Source: Coleophoma eucalyptorum (lineage: Eukaryota; Ascomycota; Leotiomycetes; Helotiales; Dermateaceae). Taken from it: a stretch of 64,000 nucleotides of DNA. The stretch's first letter is position 1. Each line of letters starts with the position of its first letter. The stretch lies in assembly GCA_026120035.1 (NCBI GenBank), contig JALRME010000012.1, positions 868,001 to 932,000 of the forward strand, given 5' to 3'. Below, piece by piece: positions 50,478 to 61,602 of this stretch. The notes below the pieces were generated by a model that saw only the letters and a list, made by a program, of their open reading frames with translations, made no database searches and was not told the DNA's origin. The position numbers and the translations under genes were made by a program.

Positions 50478-52181
50478 GCTGGGTAGATCGTACTTCGAAT
50501 ATGGGAGATGTGTTTTGATGAGGCTGTAAGTGTATTATCGATTTCTGAGGCTGGGATCCAGTCTATTAATCTTCCTATTCTCTACAAAGACCGTGGGATC
50601 TAAGGAGAGTCGTAAAAGAAGAGGCGCAAATACTGTTGAACCGAAACGCGATCGAAACGATAGAAGAGATGTACTGTCTGTCGTCTCCTTCGCTCTTGCT
50701 GATAAGAGGATAACGCAGAAACGAGGAACTGTACTAACACCTTCGAAAGAAGCAACTTTCAAAGGAATGGAAAGGACAGAAGAGGAGTTTTTATGGGAGA
50801 GAGATATGTGTAGATGTTTGGGATTGTGGGAGAAGAGGGTTGTGGGGGGAGGAAGGGTAGAAAATAGAAAAAAGGATTTCGAAGGCAAAGATTCTGGCTT
50901 TTGCGCTAGCCGCTCTCGCTTAGTTGAGCTGAGAATATTGGACTAAAGGTGTTTTGGGATGGAAGGTCTCGGAGAAACCTGGCTTCCGGCTGTTGCCTCT
51001 GACCGCCTCGACTGCATGGAGCTTGTTGATGGTTCTAGATACATATAGCGGGAGGAAAAGAAGACCGACGATGAAGGAGACGAGGAAGACCTGATTCAGA
51101 TGGAAGCCATCAAAATGTCAGTCAGTTGAAGGAAGTCCATCCACGCGTGTCCCGGCAACAACTACGGCAGTCAAAACTCCATCAAAGCTCTTCTCTACGC
51201 CATCTGTCCTTCCGCCTCCACGATTCACGTGAGCGCAAGAGCGTCATCTCGCGACTCATGTAAGCCTCGCTCCGCTGTCACACAAGCCGGCGTCATGCCA
51301 TTGGACAGGAAGATTCTTTTTGCCCTTGGTGGCGTCTGGTAGTTGAGGGAACGGAAACACCGCGTTCTGGAAGTTTCAGGGCGTTTCGGGCTCAACTGCA
51401 GAGACAGCCAAAGAATCCTTTTCATCCGTCATACAGTACTCGAGTAGTTGTCTGGATCAGAGAGTGGCAAGCATATCATGTCTTTAGTCTTAATAAGCAC
51501 ATGAGCACGCGAAGCGAGGCTGAAAGGACATTACCCTGCCCTGTGGCGGTGTCAACCCCAAATGCTCACCATTATTAAAGGCGGACAAAGTAAGATTCGA
51601 GAGACTGGATGCACATCATCACAATCAGGATTATCAGCTATTTTGATATTTTGGTGCTGCCAGGCCATTTCTCTCTCTCAAACTCCTTGCCCAATAGTTT
51701 CTCCTGCTTGTGACCGTGTACTCGGCAGTCCTCGAGCTATTCTTGCTATAACTGCAGTCAGAAGCCGCGCGAGTCTGAGGTAGCGAGATACCGCTACGGA
51801 GACTCATGGGCATCGATGCCTACCTAGTAAGCACCGTCAACAAAGTCGCTTCTGTGTAACAGAATCATCTCTAGGGCCAAGGGCAGCCTTCAAGTATTGC
51901 AGTCTTGTGAAGCTTTTGAGGCTGAGCAACCCCATCCAAGAGGGATATCGACAACATGAGCGTTCCTGGTCCATGTAGTTGGGAAGGGCAGGTTACAAAC
52001 GAACGAGCTCATACACTCACTTGTGTCCAGGTTACAGAAAGACACTTTTGTATGGGAGAATTAGCACCGGTGCAGGGAGACTAGTTGTAAACCTCAAGTC
52101 ACCATTCGCCATTGATGCCAGCTATTATACAGCCCAAGTCCACCCTTGAAAATACCCCAGAGATAAAAACCACACTGCCAT
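50478..52181. other. Intergenic region upstream of DED1
   Basis: Likely promoter and 5' leader of DED1 (purine/pyrimidine-biased to about 50950) and 3' flank of PRE1. No gene seen. Confidence 0.45.
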
Positions 52182-52893
52182 CTAAGGACATGGAATCCTT
52201 GCCTCGTCATCATAATCCACTGTCCTGATACCATCCTTCGTAATGACCTTGACCATCATGCCCTTGAAATCGATCGGTAATCTCCTCTTCAGCTCGTCTG
52301 TGCAGAGGTGCAACAACTTGATGCCCTGCTCATAATTGATATCTGGATGATGGTGCTTATCAAGGATGGCTAGACAATAGTATTGTGCATAACCGTGAGC
52401 AGCATAGGGAAGTGGTGCAAGTGACGCTAGGTAGTCCAGCCAGTACAGGCTGGGCTTGTCGGTAATAGGATCAACACCACCCAAGAGGAGATTGACATTA
52501 TATGGTTTTCGGCTTCGTAGAGATGAGGCAAGTTCACCACGAACAAAGTTGGCAACTGCACTTGGGGAAAGATCGATGCCGTTACGCATGGAGTAGAGCT
52601 GGGCGTTTGCTTGGATGTATTCTGCGAATTGGACTGCGAAGGTTAGGCTTGCGCATTGAAAAATAGCTGATATAGCTTACTAGTATCTCCAGCTTCTCCC
52701 GAGAATGCCATCAAAGTGTGCTGGTTGAGGGCTCTGGTCTTGTCGTCGGATGCCTTGAGGATGGTAGCACCTCTCATTGCTGCTTTGGATGCGCAGATGA
52801 GGGTGAAGTCCTTGCCCGTGATACCAAGTAAAACCTCCCTATAGAGCTGTATTAGCAATTTTACATCGCTAGAGTCAGGCAGAGACCATACAT
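52182..52893 (-). CDS. PRE1: Proteasome subunit beta type-4 (20S core)
   Basis: Three coding exons (52892-52893, 52681-52838, 52182-52633) close to 203 aa. Structural, non-catalytic beta subunit of the 20S proteasome. The start codon is split: AT at 52893-52892, a 53-nt GT-AG intron (52839-52891), then G GAG GTT, giving MEVLLGITGKDFTLICASKA. Family marks are SDDKTRALN, FSGEAGDT then QFAEYIQANAQLYSMRN across intron 2, NVNLLLGG, LPYAAHGYAQYYCLAILDKH and PIDFKGMMVKVITKDGI. It lacks a propeptide with catalytic Thr, as expected of PRE1. Divergent from RRP9 with 439 bp between. Confidence 0.96.
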
Positions 52894-53332
52894 TGTGATG
52901 ATTTGTGTAGAGTTGTAGTGTTGGGGAGAGGTTCGAATATGGAGATCTGGAGGTTCTTTGGAGCTCTACGCGTAGGAGCTTCTGCCTCGTCAAGTCGGCT
53001 GGCTACTAGGTGTTGTTATACTTTACTAAAGTCGCACCGCGAACAGAAACCGCATTTATATCCCAAACCGTGGGAATATTTTGATAAAAGGTGTTTCAAA
53101 AACACAGCCAGGTTAAAACAAAGTCCATGTGAGATTTTCCATCCTTTTTAGATCTCATCCTATTCAATTACACGTCTGCAACGAAGGATTAAGAGACACA
53201 CGTGATTATGTTGCAGTTCGGTACGGAATATCTCCAATCCCGGAAAAGACTTGGCGGCAGAATTATTTTATTTGCCAAAGAGTCTCTTACATTTTCTGCA
53301 GCAGCCATTCAAAAACCCTGCCGCACGCAAGA
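52894..53332. promoter_or_regulatory. Bidirectional promoter PRE1/RRP9
   Basis: The 439 bp between two divergent housekeeping genes must hold both promoters. The + frame continues upstream of the RRP9 ATG to 53129, but that extension is not family-like. Confidence 0.45.
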
Positions 53333-55039
53333 ATGTCCTCCTTTTTCACGATTCCAGGCGCGCAGAAGAAGCGGAAACGAACAGAAAACTCAGAAGTGCC
53401 CAAGAAAAGATTCGCAACCTCAAAAGCTCCCTCCAAATCCAATAAGGCCCCACCGAAAAAAGTGCAGCGGGACGAATCGATTTCTGGTAGTGATTCGGAA
53501 AGTGATGGACCAGCTGCAGAGGAAGATGAAGCTGAAACTTCAGGGAGTGAGAGTGGAGAAGAAGAGACTGCCGCCGAGAGAAGATTAAGGCTTGCAGAGC
53601 GATATCTGGAAAACATCAGAGAGGAAGTCATTGACCCAGAAGGATTCGATGCGGAAGACATTGATCGGGATCTGATTGCAGAGCGATTGAAGGAGGATGT
53701 CGCCGAGTCTAAAGGAAGAATATACCGCAATTTGGCAGACGAATTGGACTTCAAAGATGCGAGGCACAGTTTGTTCAGGAACAATACGGAGACAGTGACA
53801 GCAGTCGCAGTTTGTTCGCCATACGCTTATACAGTTTCTAAAGATATGTCTCTCACAAAGTGGAAGATTCAAGATTTACCAGACGAGCAATGGAAGGTGA
53901 AGAAAAAGAAGAAGAAGGGTTGGAAGCCAGTGCCTGCGAAACGAGTCCCAGAACAAGTCGCCTACGTGCGTGGAGACAAAAGGGAAGCAAAGAACAATGC
54001 ATACCAAGGACACACAGACTCAATAATGTGCGTGGCAACATCACAAGATGGAAAATTTGTCGTCACTGGTGGAAAGGATCGTCGCTTGATTGTATGGGAT
54101 GCAAATTTGAAACCACTACGAGTTTTCTCTCAACATCGAGATGCAGTGACAGGTCTTACTTTCCGGCGTGGCACAAATCAACTGTATTCAGCATCCAAGG
54201 ATCGAACCATCAAGATCTGGAGTTTGGACGAGCTGGCATATGTGGAGACTCTGTTCGGTCACCAAGATGAAGTTGTGGATATTGCTGCGTTAGCTCAGGA
54301 AAGATGCATCAGTGTAGGAGCTCGGGACCGCACAGCTAGATTATGGAAAGTTGTGGAAGAAACACAACTCGTCTTCCGCGGTGGTGGAAGCGGGAAGAAG
54401 TCCAAAAGTATCGCTCTAGAAGGCAGTATGGATTGTGTAGCCATGATTGACGAAGAGATGTTTGTCACAGGAAGTGACAATGGCTCAATAAGTCTCTGGA
54501 CTATGCACAAGAAGAAGCCTATCTTTACACTACCGTTAGCCCACGGTGTCGACCCTCCCCTCAAACACGACGAGGCATCAGCAGAAGCAAACCCATCACT
54601 GGCTATAATCCCGCCACCGCAACCACGCTGGGTCACGGCTCTCGCCACAATTCCCTACTCAGATGTGATCCTCAGTGGAAGTTGGTCAGGCGACGTACGA
54701 GCCTGGAAGCTGAGCGATGACAAGAAGAAAATCGAGGAACTCGGATCCATCAGCTCAACGGTCAACGGAGAAGAAATAGAGAAGAAGGCAGCTCATGGTG
54801 TAGTTAATTCTATCTCTGTCTTCGAACGCGGGGATCGTGCTAAGGATGGCATTTGCGTGGTCGTCGCTACTGGCAAGGAACACCGACTTGGTTCTTGGCA
54901 ACGCAAGCACATCCCCGGAGCAAGGAACGGTGCTGTGGTATTTGAAGTCGCCAGAGCTTCAAAGGAGAATAGTACGAATGGAGTTAATGGGATTACAAAT
55001 ATGGATCATGGTACTGATTTTGAGGAGCTCGAAGACTGA
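53333..55039 (+). CDS. RRP9: U3 small nucleolar RNP protein Rrp9 (U3-55K), WD40
   Basis: Single exon, 568 aa. Nucleolar component of the U3 snoRNP for 18S rRNA processing. ATG at 53333 gives MSSFFTIPGAQKKRKRTENS with a nuclear-localisation cluster and an acidic, serine-rich stretch; the upstream in-frame extension is not conserved-looking. The WD40 propeller has typical blades: GHTDSIMCVATSQDGKFVVT, GGKDRRLIVWDA, QHRDAVTGLTFRRGTNQLYS, ASKDRTIKIWSLDE, GHQDEVVDIAAL, TGSDNGSISLW and LSGSWSGDVRAWKL. The insertion of low-complexity residues before the fifth blade is usual. Divergent from PRE1, tail-to-tail with SAD1. Confidence 0.95.
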   Translation: MSSFFTIPGAQKKRKRTENSEVPKKRFATSKAPSKSNKAPPKKVQRDESISGSDSESDGPAAEEDEAETSGSESGEEETAAERRLRLAERYLENIREEVIDPEGFDAEDIDRDLIAERLKEDVAESKGRIYRNLADELDFKDARHSLFRNNTETVTAVAVCSPYAYTVSKDMSLTKWKIQDLPDEQWKVKKKKKKGWKPVPAKRVPEQVAYVRGDKREAKNNAYQGHTDSIMCVATSQDGKFVVTGGKDRRLIVWDANLKPLRVFSQHRDAVTGLTFRRGTNQLYSASKDRTIKIWSLDELAYVETLFGHQDEVVDIAALAQERCISVGARDRTARLWKVVEETQLVFRGGGSGKKSKSIALEGSMDCVAMIDEEMFVTGSDNGSISLWTMHKKKPIFTLPLAHGVDPPLKHDEASAEANPSLAIIPPPQPRWVTALATIPYSDVILSGSWSGDVRAWKLSDDKKKIEELGSISSTVNGEEIEKKAAHGVVNSISVFERGDRAKDGICVVVATGKEHRLGSWQRKHIPGARNGAVVFEVARASKENSTNGVNGITNMDHGTDFEELED

Positions 55040-55402
55040 ACGGGAAAGTGGAATCTGATATTTCTTTTTGGCATGGCGTGGGCATTGCTCGGAGTTTTTC
55101 CCATCTTGCTTTCGTGGCCTGGAAAAGAACTTTTGGGTGGCTTCTTGATTCATATTTCCAAAACGTCAGGCGACTTTATGGCCTGTCTTGTATACATCAT
55201 GGTATTGTCGTGTCATTAGCTGGCATTCTACTCCACTTAGGATCTTTCTATCAAGAATAGCGGTTGTTCCTCTCAGCAAGCAATCAGACAAAGAACCATG
55301 TCCACTCTATCAAAGTTTCATGGAACATATACTGTCCTCAAATGTGACACATCCTTGCTCTCTTCACATAGATCGTACAAGTCTATTAAACTAATCCTCT
55401 CA
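55040..55402. other. Convergent 3' flanks of RRP9 and SAD1
   Basis: Only 363 bp separate the two stop codons; UTR overlap is likely. No gene seen. Confidence 0.5.
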
Positions 55403-57058
55403 TTACCTCCTCGCCTTACTCTTCCCATCCTTCCTCCTCTCCCAGACTTGCAAATAGCTCTCCCCCAGGTACAGCAACTCCCGCTGTGCACTTTCCACGA
55501 ATAAGTCCTGGATAACCACCCACCGGTCACCAGCCTTATCTCTGACCTGGCACTTCCATGCCTTCTTCTCGCCTTCGCCCTCACCCTGCCTTCCAATGAC
55601 TGCTTCATGAACAATGTTCGCTACAAGGTCATACCAGATTGGCTCACCGAGCTGGTGCTCTTTCACATTTGGCTCGACGTATGGCGACATATCCAGATTT
55701 CGGGCATCAAAGGTTACAATGGTGGGATTGCGTTCTGAAACAAATTTGTTCTGTGAAAAACGCTTAATATGGAAGAGGAGATAGGGTGGGAGTGGATGTT
55801 GAAGTCGGTAGCGTTTTCGCTGATTCAAGTGTTCTTGTGCTTGTCGGCCGTCGTACTTGCCAAGGATTTGGGTCAGTGGGACTTGGGGAATGATGTTGCG
55901 TTCCAATTCGTCCTGGAAAAGTGGTGCCGCCGGGAGGTCTAATGTGAGCATGAGAAAGCGACTCTCGTCCACTTTGACTTCTGCTGCTTCTTCAAATCTT
56001 AGTCGATCTCCTGCATCAGCCTTCGCTGTAATGGCTTGTGATTCCACCTTGAGCTTCCCTTGGAAAACTTTCTGGATCATGCTGCTTCCCGGTTTCGTCT
56101 TACTGCCCCCGAGAGCGAGGTGCATGTTGTTAAGAAACCAACTGAGGAACTCGACAGGATCTGACTGATTCGTGAGTGTGAACTTCTTGTTTGATTTCAG
56201 AGAAATTTCTTGGAGCAGTTCGTGAGGTGAGACGTGAGATTTGAAGGCCCGGGGATTCCAGATTTTGCGGAACAGGATTGATACTCGCTTCACCAGTTCT
56301 GGTTTGGATGAAAAGTCCTCCAGCATAAAGTAATTGCGTAGCGGGGGTACGTGAGCTAGAGCTTGTACAACCACATTGAAGTAGTCATTCTCCTTGATGT
56401 TGTTCATTCCCACGAAGCCTGGTGTATACTGCTTTCCTCCTAACGCCCAGGCAGTCTCCACTTTTCTATCCATCGTCATGACCTGCTCCTTGCTGTAACG
56501 CGGGTCCGAGACAAACTTGATATCTTCTAAGCTCTTATTCTTGACCTCGTATCCCTCTGGGAGCACGTACACCTTCTGGGTTTGCATGTTGATGTAAACA
56601 TGGTGGCCTACTTCCAGAGCATGAAAGTACGCATGTGTCTTCTCTCCACGGCCCTGAAAGTATTTCCCACAGACTAAACACGCATATACGTTGATATTAG
56701 AGAGCGAGACAGAGCATAGCTTCTCGAAATCAAAATCGAGCACGGCACGGTCAATGGTGTCAAGGTAAAGATCGTCGTACCCTTCCATCGGCGCTTCTTG
56801 TCGCGTAGCCTTGAACGCGGGCTCGTCATCATCCACATCCTCCGCTCCCTGTGTATGCCCATTTCTTGGAATCGGGGAAGTTGGTTTCGACCTCGCGGGC
56901 AGTTCTGCGCCATTGTGCAATTCATGGAAGGTTTCGACATAGGCTTTTTTAGAAGCTGGGGAATCAGTCCCAGCAATCTCCTCAAGAGTGTCCACAGCTT
57001 TCCGTTTGGACATGATGGCGTGGGAATGCTCAGGCTGAGATGTTTTTGTCGCAACCAT
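55403..57058 (-). CDS. SAD1: Tri-snRNP assembly factor Sad1/USP39
   Basis: Single exon, 551 aa. Nuclear splicing factor of the U4/U6.U5 tri-snRNP. After an acidic N-terminus comes a UBP zinc finger (CLVCGKYFQGRGEKTHAYFH, then ALEVGHHVYI) and a ubiquitin-hydrolase fold that is catalytically dead: the cysteine box reads GMNNIKENDYFNVVVQAL with Asp where USPs have Cys. Family signatures include NQSDPVEFLSWFLNNMHLAL, LPPYLLFHIKRFSQNKF and ARNLDMSPY. ATG at 57058 is used; a second Met at 57013 (MSKRKAVDTLEEI) is an equally plausible start. Faces RRP9 tail-to-tail. Confidence 0.95.
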   Translation of the reverse strand: MVATKTSQPEHSHAIMSKRKAVDTLEEIAGTDSPASKKAYVETFHELHNGAELPARSKPTSPIPRNGHTQGAEDVDDDEPAFKATRQEAPMEGYDDLYLDTIDRAVLDFDFEKLCSVSLSNINVYACLVCGKYFQGRGEKTHAYFHALEVGHHVYINMQTQKVYVLPEGYEVKNKSLEDIKFVSDPRYSKEQVMTMDRKVETAWALGGKQYTPGFVGMNNIKENDYFNVVVQALAHVPPLRNYFMLEDFSSKPELVKRVSILFRKIWNPRAFKSHVSPHELLQEISLKSNKKFTLTNQSDPVEFLSWFLNNMHLALGGSKTKPGSSMIQKVFQGKLKVESQAITAKADAGDRLRFEEAAEVKVDESRFLMLTLDLPAAPLFQDELERNIIPQVPLTQILGKYDGRQAQEHLNQRKRYRLQHPLPPYLLFHIKRFSQNKFVSERNPTIVTFDARNLDMSPYVEPNVKEHQLGEPIWYDLVANIVHEAVIGRQGEGEGEKKAWKCQVRDKAGDRWVVIQDLFVESAQRELLYLGESYLQVWERRKDGKSKARR

Positions 57059-57589
57059 AAATTCTTGTGGTTGCCTTTTCGAAAGCCAGCCTTGCGCTAG
57101 CTAGAGTCTGGAGCTGCACGTGACTGCATAGTTACCCGTCACCCTTTAGATGCCATTTCACACTTTTGACCCTTCCAGGCCACTTTTTCTCCATCATCCT
57201 TGCGAAAGCAAAATGATCCTCGCATCACTGACTTCGGGTCAACTTTTGTGGCACAATTGTCCTAAAGATATCACAAACGAGCTGTGGGGTGCATTTCTTT
57301 TGCTCTAACACACCTTTCTTACCCTACGCAAGCTTAAATACTTGAGCTTAAGTCGCTGGATGCTCGAGATTCTAGCTTAGTATTTCTTCCTCTTTCGAAA
57401 TTGAGCAACCGACTGCAAGAATATCCTTCTTCGACCTAGAATATCCACCTCGCGCTTACTAAGACGCAAACTGCATTGTATACTTCTGTACAATCACCTT
57501 CGTTCAAACTCACAATAAATAGCCGCTGATTTATAGGGTTGGTGATAATTATATTGCAAATTATTTAATTATAGATGTTTTTTTTTTTT
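57059..57589. other. Intergenic region
   Basis: SAD1 upstream region and 3' flank of the aquaglyceroporin gene, with a T run at about 57575-57588. Confidence 0.4.
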
Positions 57590-59832
57590 TCATCTTATAG
57601 GTCTCTCATTCTCATACTCATCCATCCTCCGAATCTTTCTTACGCGTCTGATTCTGCCACCCCACTTCCTCTTCCACTTCACGGCAGCTCTCTTCATTCT
57701 CCTTCTGGGATAGTTCACAGGACTTTCCCCTCCAACGAATATAGCAGCATCATATAAGAAGCCTCCCACAAGAGCTCCAGAGATGGTCGCAAGCCAAGGA
57801 CCATACACCCAGTACGCGTTTCGGAACACTGACCCGCCGTATCCCAGAGCCAGTAACGCAAGACGAGGCCCAAAGTCGCGTGATGGGTTCATGGCCAGAC
57901 CAGTGTTGAATCCAAATGCCATAGAGAGGACGGTGATCACCAGGCCCAGGATGAAAGCGGACATACCAGCTCCAGGAGGGGCGTTGGCGTCATCACCCAA
58001 GGCCAGGACAGCAATGGCGAGAATGGCAGCGCCGGTAAACTCAGTGAAGAATGCAGTGCTGGCTGTAATGTACGTATACCTTGGGTACGTTATGAAGGCA
58101 CCCATTGTTCCACCGGTTCCCAAGTCTACACCGCCATAGTTCAAGATGCCTTCCCGAAAGATTCCAAACGAGATAAGGGCTGCAAGGAAAGCACCAAGAA
58201 TTTGGGCAAACACATACCCAGGTACCTTTCGGAGCGGAAAACCTCTATACACCCAGAGCATGATGGAGATAGCTGGGTTCAGATGCGCACCTGTTATATT
58301 ATTAGGGCATGAAGGGACAGTTGAGCACGAAGGAGAACTTACCAGAGATACCACCAGCGATGTAGATGCCGACCATCGATCCAAGTCCCCAAGCCCAATC
58401 AGTGGTTTCTTCATTGCCTGCAGCCGACTTGGATAGCGTGACTACAAGATCCGCGCAGAATCCCAGCGTCAATTGCACCGTCACCTATTTAATTGTCAGT
58501 CCTCGTCTAAATCTACAATGAAATATTACCTACAGCTAGCAGCTCTGCAAGAGGTTCACGGAAGCGTACTCGAATGACGGACCAGTGAGTATGCAAGTTA
58601 TGGATTTCTTCTTCATGAGGCTCATACGCCTTCAAAGGAATTTCGTCCCCAATCCAATCACCGTCTAAATCACCATCTTCTGCTTTCTCGGTGGTGGCAG
58701 AAGCGGCATCGTCAGGATATTCATAATCGGGAAAGGCCTGGTTGCTCCCTTGAATAGAGCTTTGCTGGGTGTCCTGCTTCACAACTGGGTTTTCTACCTC
58801 TTCCTGTGGAGTTAGATCAGGGAATGGCTGGATCCTGGTCGAAGGCTGTCTACCAAGTCCGGACATTTGTGATGGTGGGGAAGTAGGTGACGAGCCGTCA
58901 TATGCTTGCAAGAGTGTATTTTCTCTTCTACGTCTCGTTTGCTGCAACTGGTCTGAAATGCGTCCAAGTCGCATTGTAGACTCGATTTTCCCCTGTTCAA
59001 GGTCTGGATTTTCCTGTGGAACGGCATTTTGGCCTTGCTGAGTATCGATTCTCAACTCGCTTCTTGTCGGCACCATACCAGGTCTCAACACTCTGGGCAA
59101 AGGCTTAGCTAAACCCCAAACAGGTCTTATATTCTCTGGCTGGTCATATGCTGGGTTCAGATGCGTGTATCCGGGGTCGACATATGGTTGATTCGCTGCA
59201 ACAATATCTTGAACCACAGGAGACCCAGCCAAGGAGAAATTCACGCTCTGTTCATCACCTGCCACACCAGTGGCAATGCCCGTGTTGAGAGCAGGTCTAC
59301 TCGTCGTCCCTCTACGGAGAATACTTCCCGCAGTACGCATAGTGCTCGTCCTTCTCCTCATACCTGGAGAGACAAAGCGTGAACTCTCAGCAATGGGAGA
59401 AACGGCCCTCGATTCTGGAATGGGCATCATACGATCCTCCGACTCTTTACTGGGTCTGGACTGCTCCGCACTTCCTTTGTTATTAGAAGACAGAGACCTC
59501 CCCCGCGGCCTACTGGTTTCGGCTGGCGGTGATGTTATTCTAGCCCTTGGCTGTGTAGGCATGGTCGGGTAGCGACGAATGCCAGGCACTGGAACCTGCG
59601 AGCGACTTGCGGATGATGAACTCCGGCCTACTCGTGCAGATGGTGGTGCCGGACTTCCACTTGTTCGCGTTGAAGGTGGAGCTGGAGATGTTGAAAGATT
59701 ACGTCCAGAATCAACATTTTCTGCTTCCAGTGCCTGTGCCTGGTTGTCTCTTGGTGCATCCTCTCCTTCCCCTCGACTCTCCGTCGGATGCTCCGGGATG
59801 TTCTCCATGGGATGTTCCTCAATATTTTCCAT
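57590..59832 (-). CDS. Aquaglyceroporin with long regulatory N-terminus
   Basis: Three exons (58534-59832, 58343-58484, 57590-58290) close to 713 aa. Plasma-membrane MIP channel for water/glycerol. The first ATG in frame is 59832 (MENIEEHPMENIPEHPT). About 420 residues of S/P/R-rich cytosolic sequence precede the channel, ending in IPLKAYEPHEEEIHNLHTHW then VRFREPLAELLA, the conserved pre-TM1 segment of YFL054C/Fps1-type channels. Loop B reads SGAHLNPAIS (NPA), but loop E reads GLAMNPSRDFGPRL, NPS instead of NPA. Six TM helices follow. The basic C-tail is RRMKRAAVKWKRKW. The long N-terminus probably holds phosphorylation-regulated gating elements. Confidence 0.93.
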
Positions 59833-61602
59833 TGTCAAGAAAAAAGAAATGCCCCAGTTATCGGGGATTCAACAATGGTTTAAGCAGTGATGGGCAACGG
59901 GAGAGACCCCTGGGAACAAGAGAAAAACAACAAAGGAAGAAAGGCAAAGAACGACAGTATACCCACGCAAGGATGTGGCAAGCACAGGATATATGTATGA
60001 ATAGAAAAACGCCTACGTCGGGGTCGAGACCAATCTAAGGACAGCTGCGTAATGGCATCCACAGTAAAGATGCGAAGAAAATACCCACAATAATTCCCCA
60101 AGCTCGCAGCCCACCGTCATCTCGATCCGATGGCAGGCCCATCCAGTGCAAATCCTCCAACCCTCGGCTCCAACCTATCAGGATTTCAGATGCGCATCAT
60201 TGTGCGGAAGGAGCAAGGTCAAGAAATTTGGGGGTCCTTTGCTCCCTCCATTCTTTTCCCCTTTCAACTTTTTCAACTTAAATGATACATCCCTCCGAAG
60301 CTCTACCGAAATCTCCACAATAATGGGTTTGAAATGGGTGTAGAGGGCTGCTTTGGCTCACCTGTCGTGGCCAGAAACAAGCTTTGCGGGTCCCGGGTAG
60401 GCTTATGGACCCCTTTATTTTGTGAGCGATAATGCTTGGTTGCTGGACCCACCCGACTATTTTTGCCGATACCCAGCAGATTTGGTTTGATGATTTTCAT
60501 CCTGTTGGATTTTCTCATCAAAGTTTATAATACACGTCCAGTTCCTCTGTCCCGCTTATCTGCACTGCTCAACGGCCAAGACCGCATACACATATATACC
60601 GTAGCATTGTCGTGTACTTGCATACATAGTTCGCGGGTGCTCGTCGCATGGCCGCTACGATACGAAGCCATCCCCGAGGATCGACTGAGCAACCGTCACC
60701 TCTTTTACCCAAAGAGTCGATTCATCAGCAGCTGGAATGCTCCACCAAGAATAGATTCACGGTCTGAGATGCTTTATTCGTTTCCATCTGTCGTCATCGG
60801 ATAACCTCATTCGTATTGTACCAGCCGGCCTACCCGAACCCTTGCAAGTGCCGCTGCATTTTTGCGTGCGGGCGTGGGTTGAGCCCCTATTTTCCGCTTA
60901 TTGCCCTCGCCACCATCACGTGCGGTGCACCACCTCGCACGGCAGGTTCCGTGCCGTTCACGCAACTCTGGAGATCTTCATCCAGAGACTCCAATCTGGA
61001 GATGTTGTCCAGTGATGAGCGGAATGCGATGTCCTTTAAGTCAAACGAGGCGCGTTGCTGCCATTGTGGCCTTCCGGGTCCAGTTCGAGTGACACATATG
61101 ATGTGACCGGACGGAGAGAACCCTTCTTGCAGCCAGCCAAGCGAGCAGGCGAGGAGTGACTAGCTTGCAGGACATGGATCGGAGCGGCTGCAAGTCTTCT
61201 GAGACCATCAACCTGATAAATATGAGGATCATTAGGATCTCACGATAGCTGGAGAGTTGCAAGTGCAACTACCGCATTGAGTAGCCGTCGACACTAACAT
61301 CACGACAGGCATGGATTTCACTTCATATAAAGCCTTTTCTGGCTCAGCCTCAGACTGCGCGGCTGAATTGTAGTGACTCAGACCGAAGCAAAGTGGTATG
61401 TGCTATGTGCTATGTATGAATATCACGGCGGAAGCTGGAGGATTCTAGGAAATACTTTTGCCAGTCCTTTTTAAAGTGCCAACGTAGAGCTGGAATGGTC
61501 AGAAGATGACATTGCTGTTTTTCTTTGCATATTCTCCGGTCGCAGCCCAAAATTCAATTCTTGCCGCTTCCAACCGCGCATCATAGGGCCTTATCAGAAA
61601 CA
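59833..61602. other. Intergenic region, about 1.8 kb
   Basis: Promoter of the aquaglyceroporin gene and of the dioxygenase. A CACGTG E-box-like hexamer occurs near 60917. No gene seen. Confidence 0.4.

Noticed and set aside
53129..53332. Upstream extension of RRP9
   Set aside because: In frame, but not similar to the conserved N-terminus, which begins at MSSFF.
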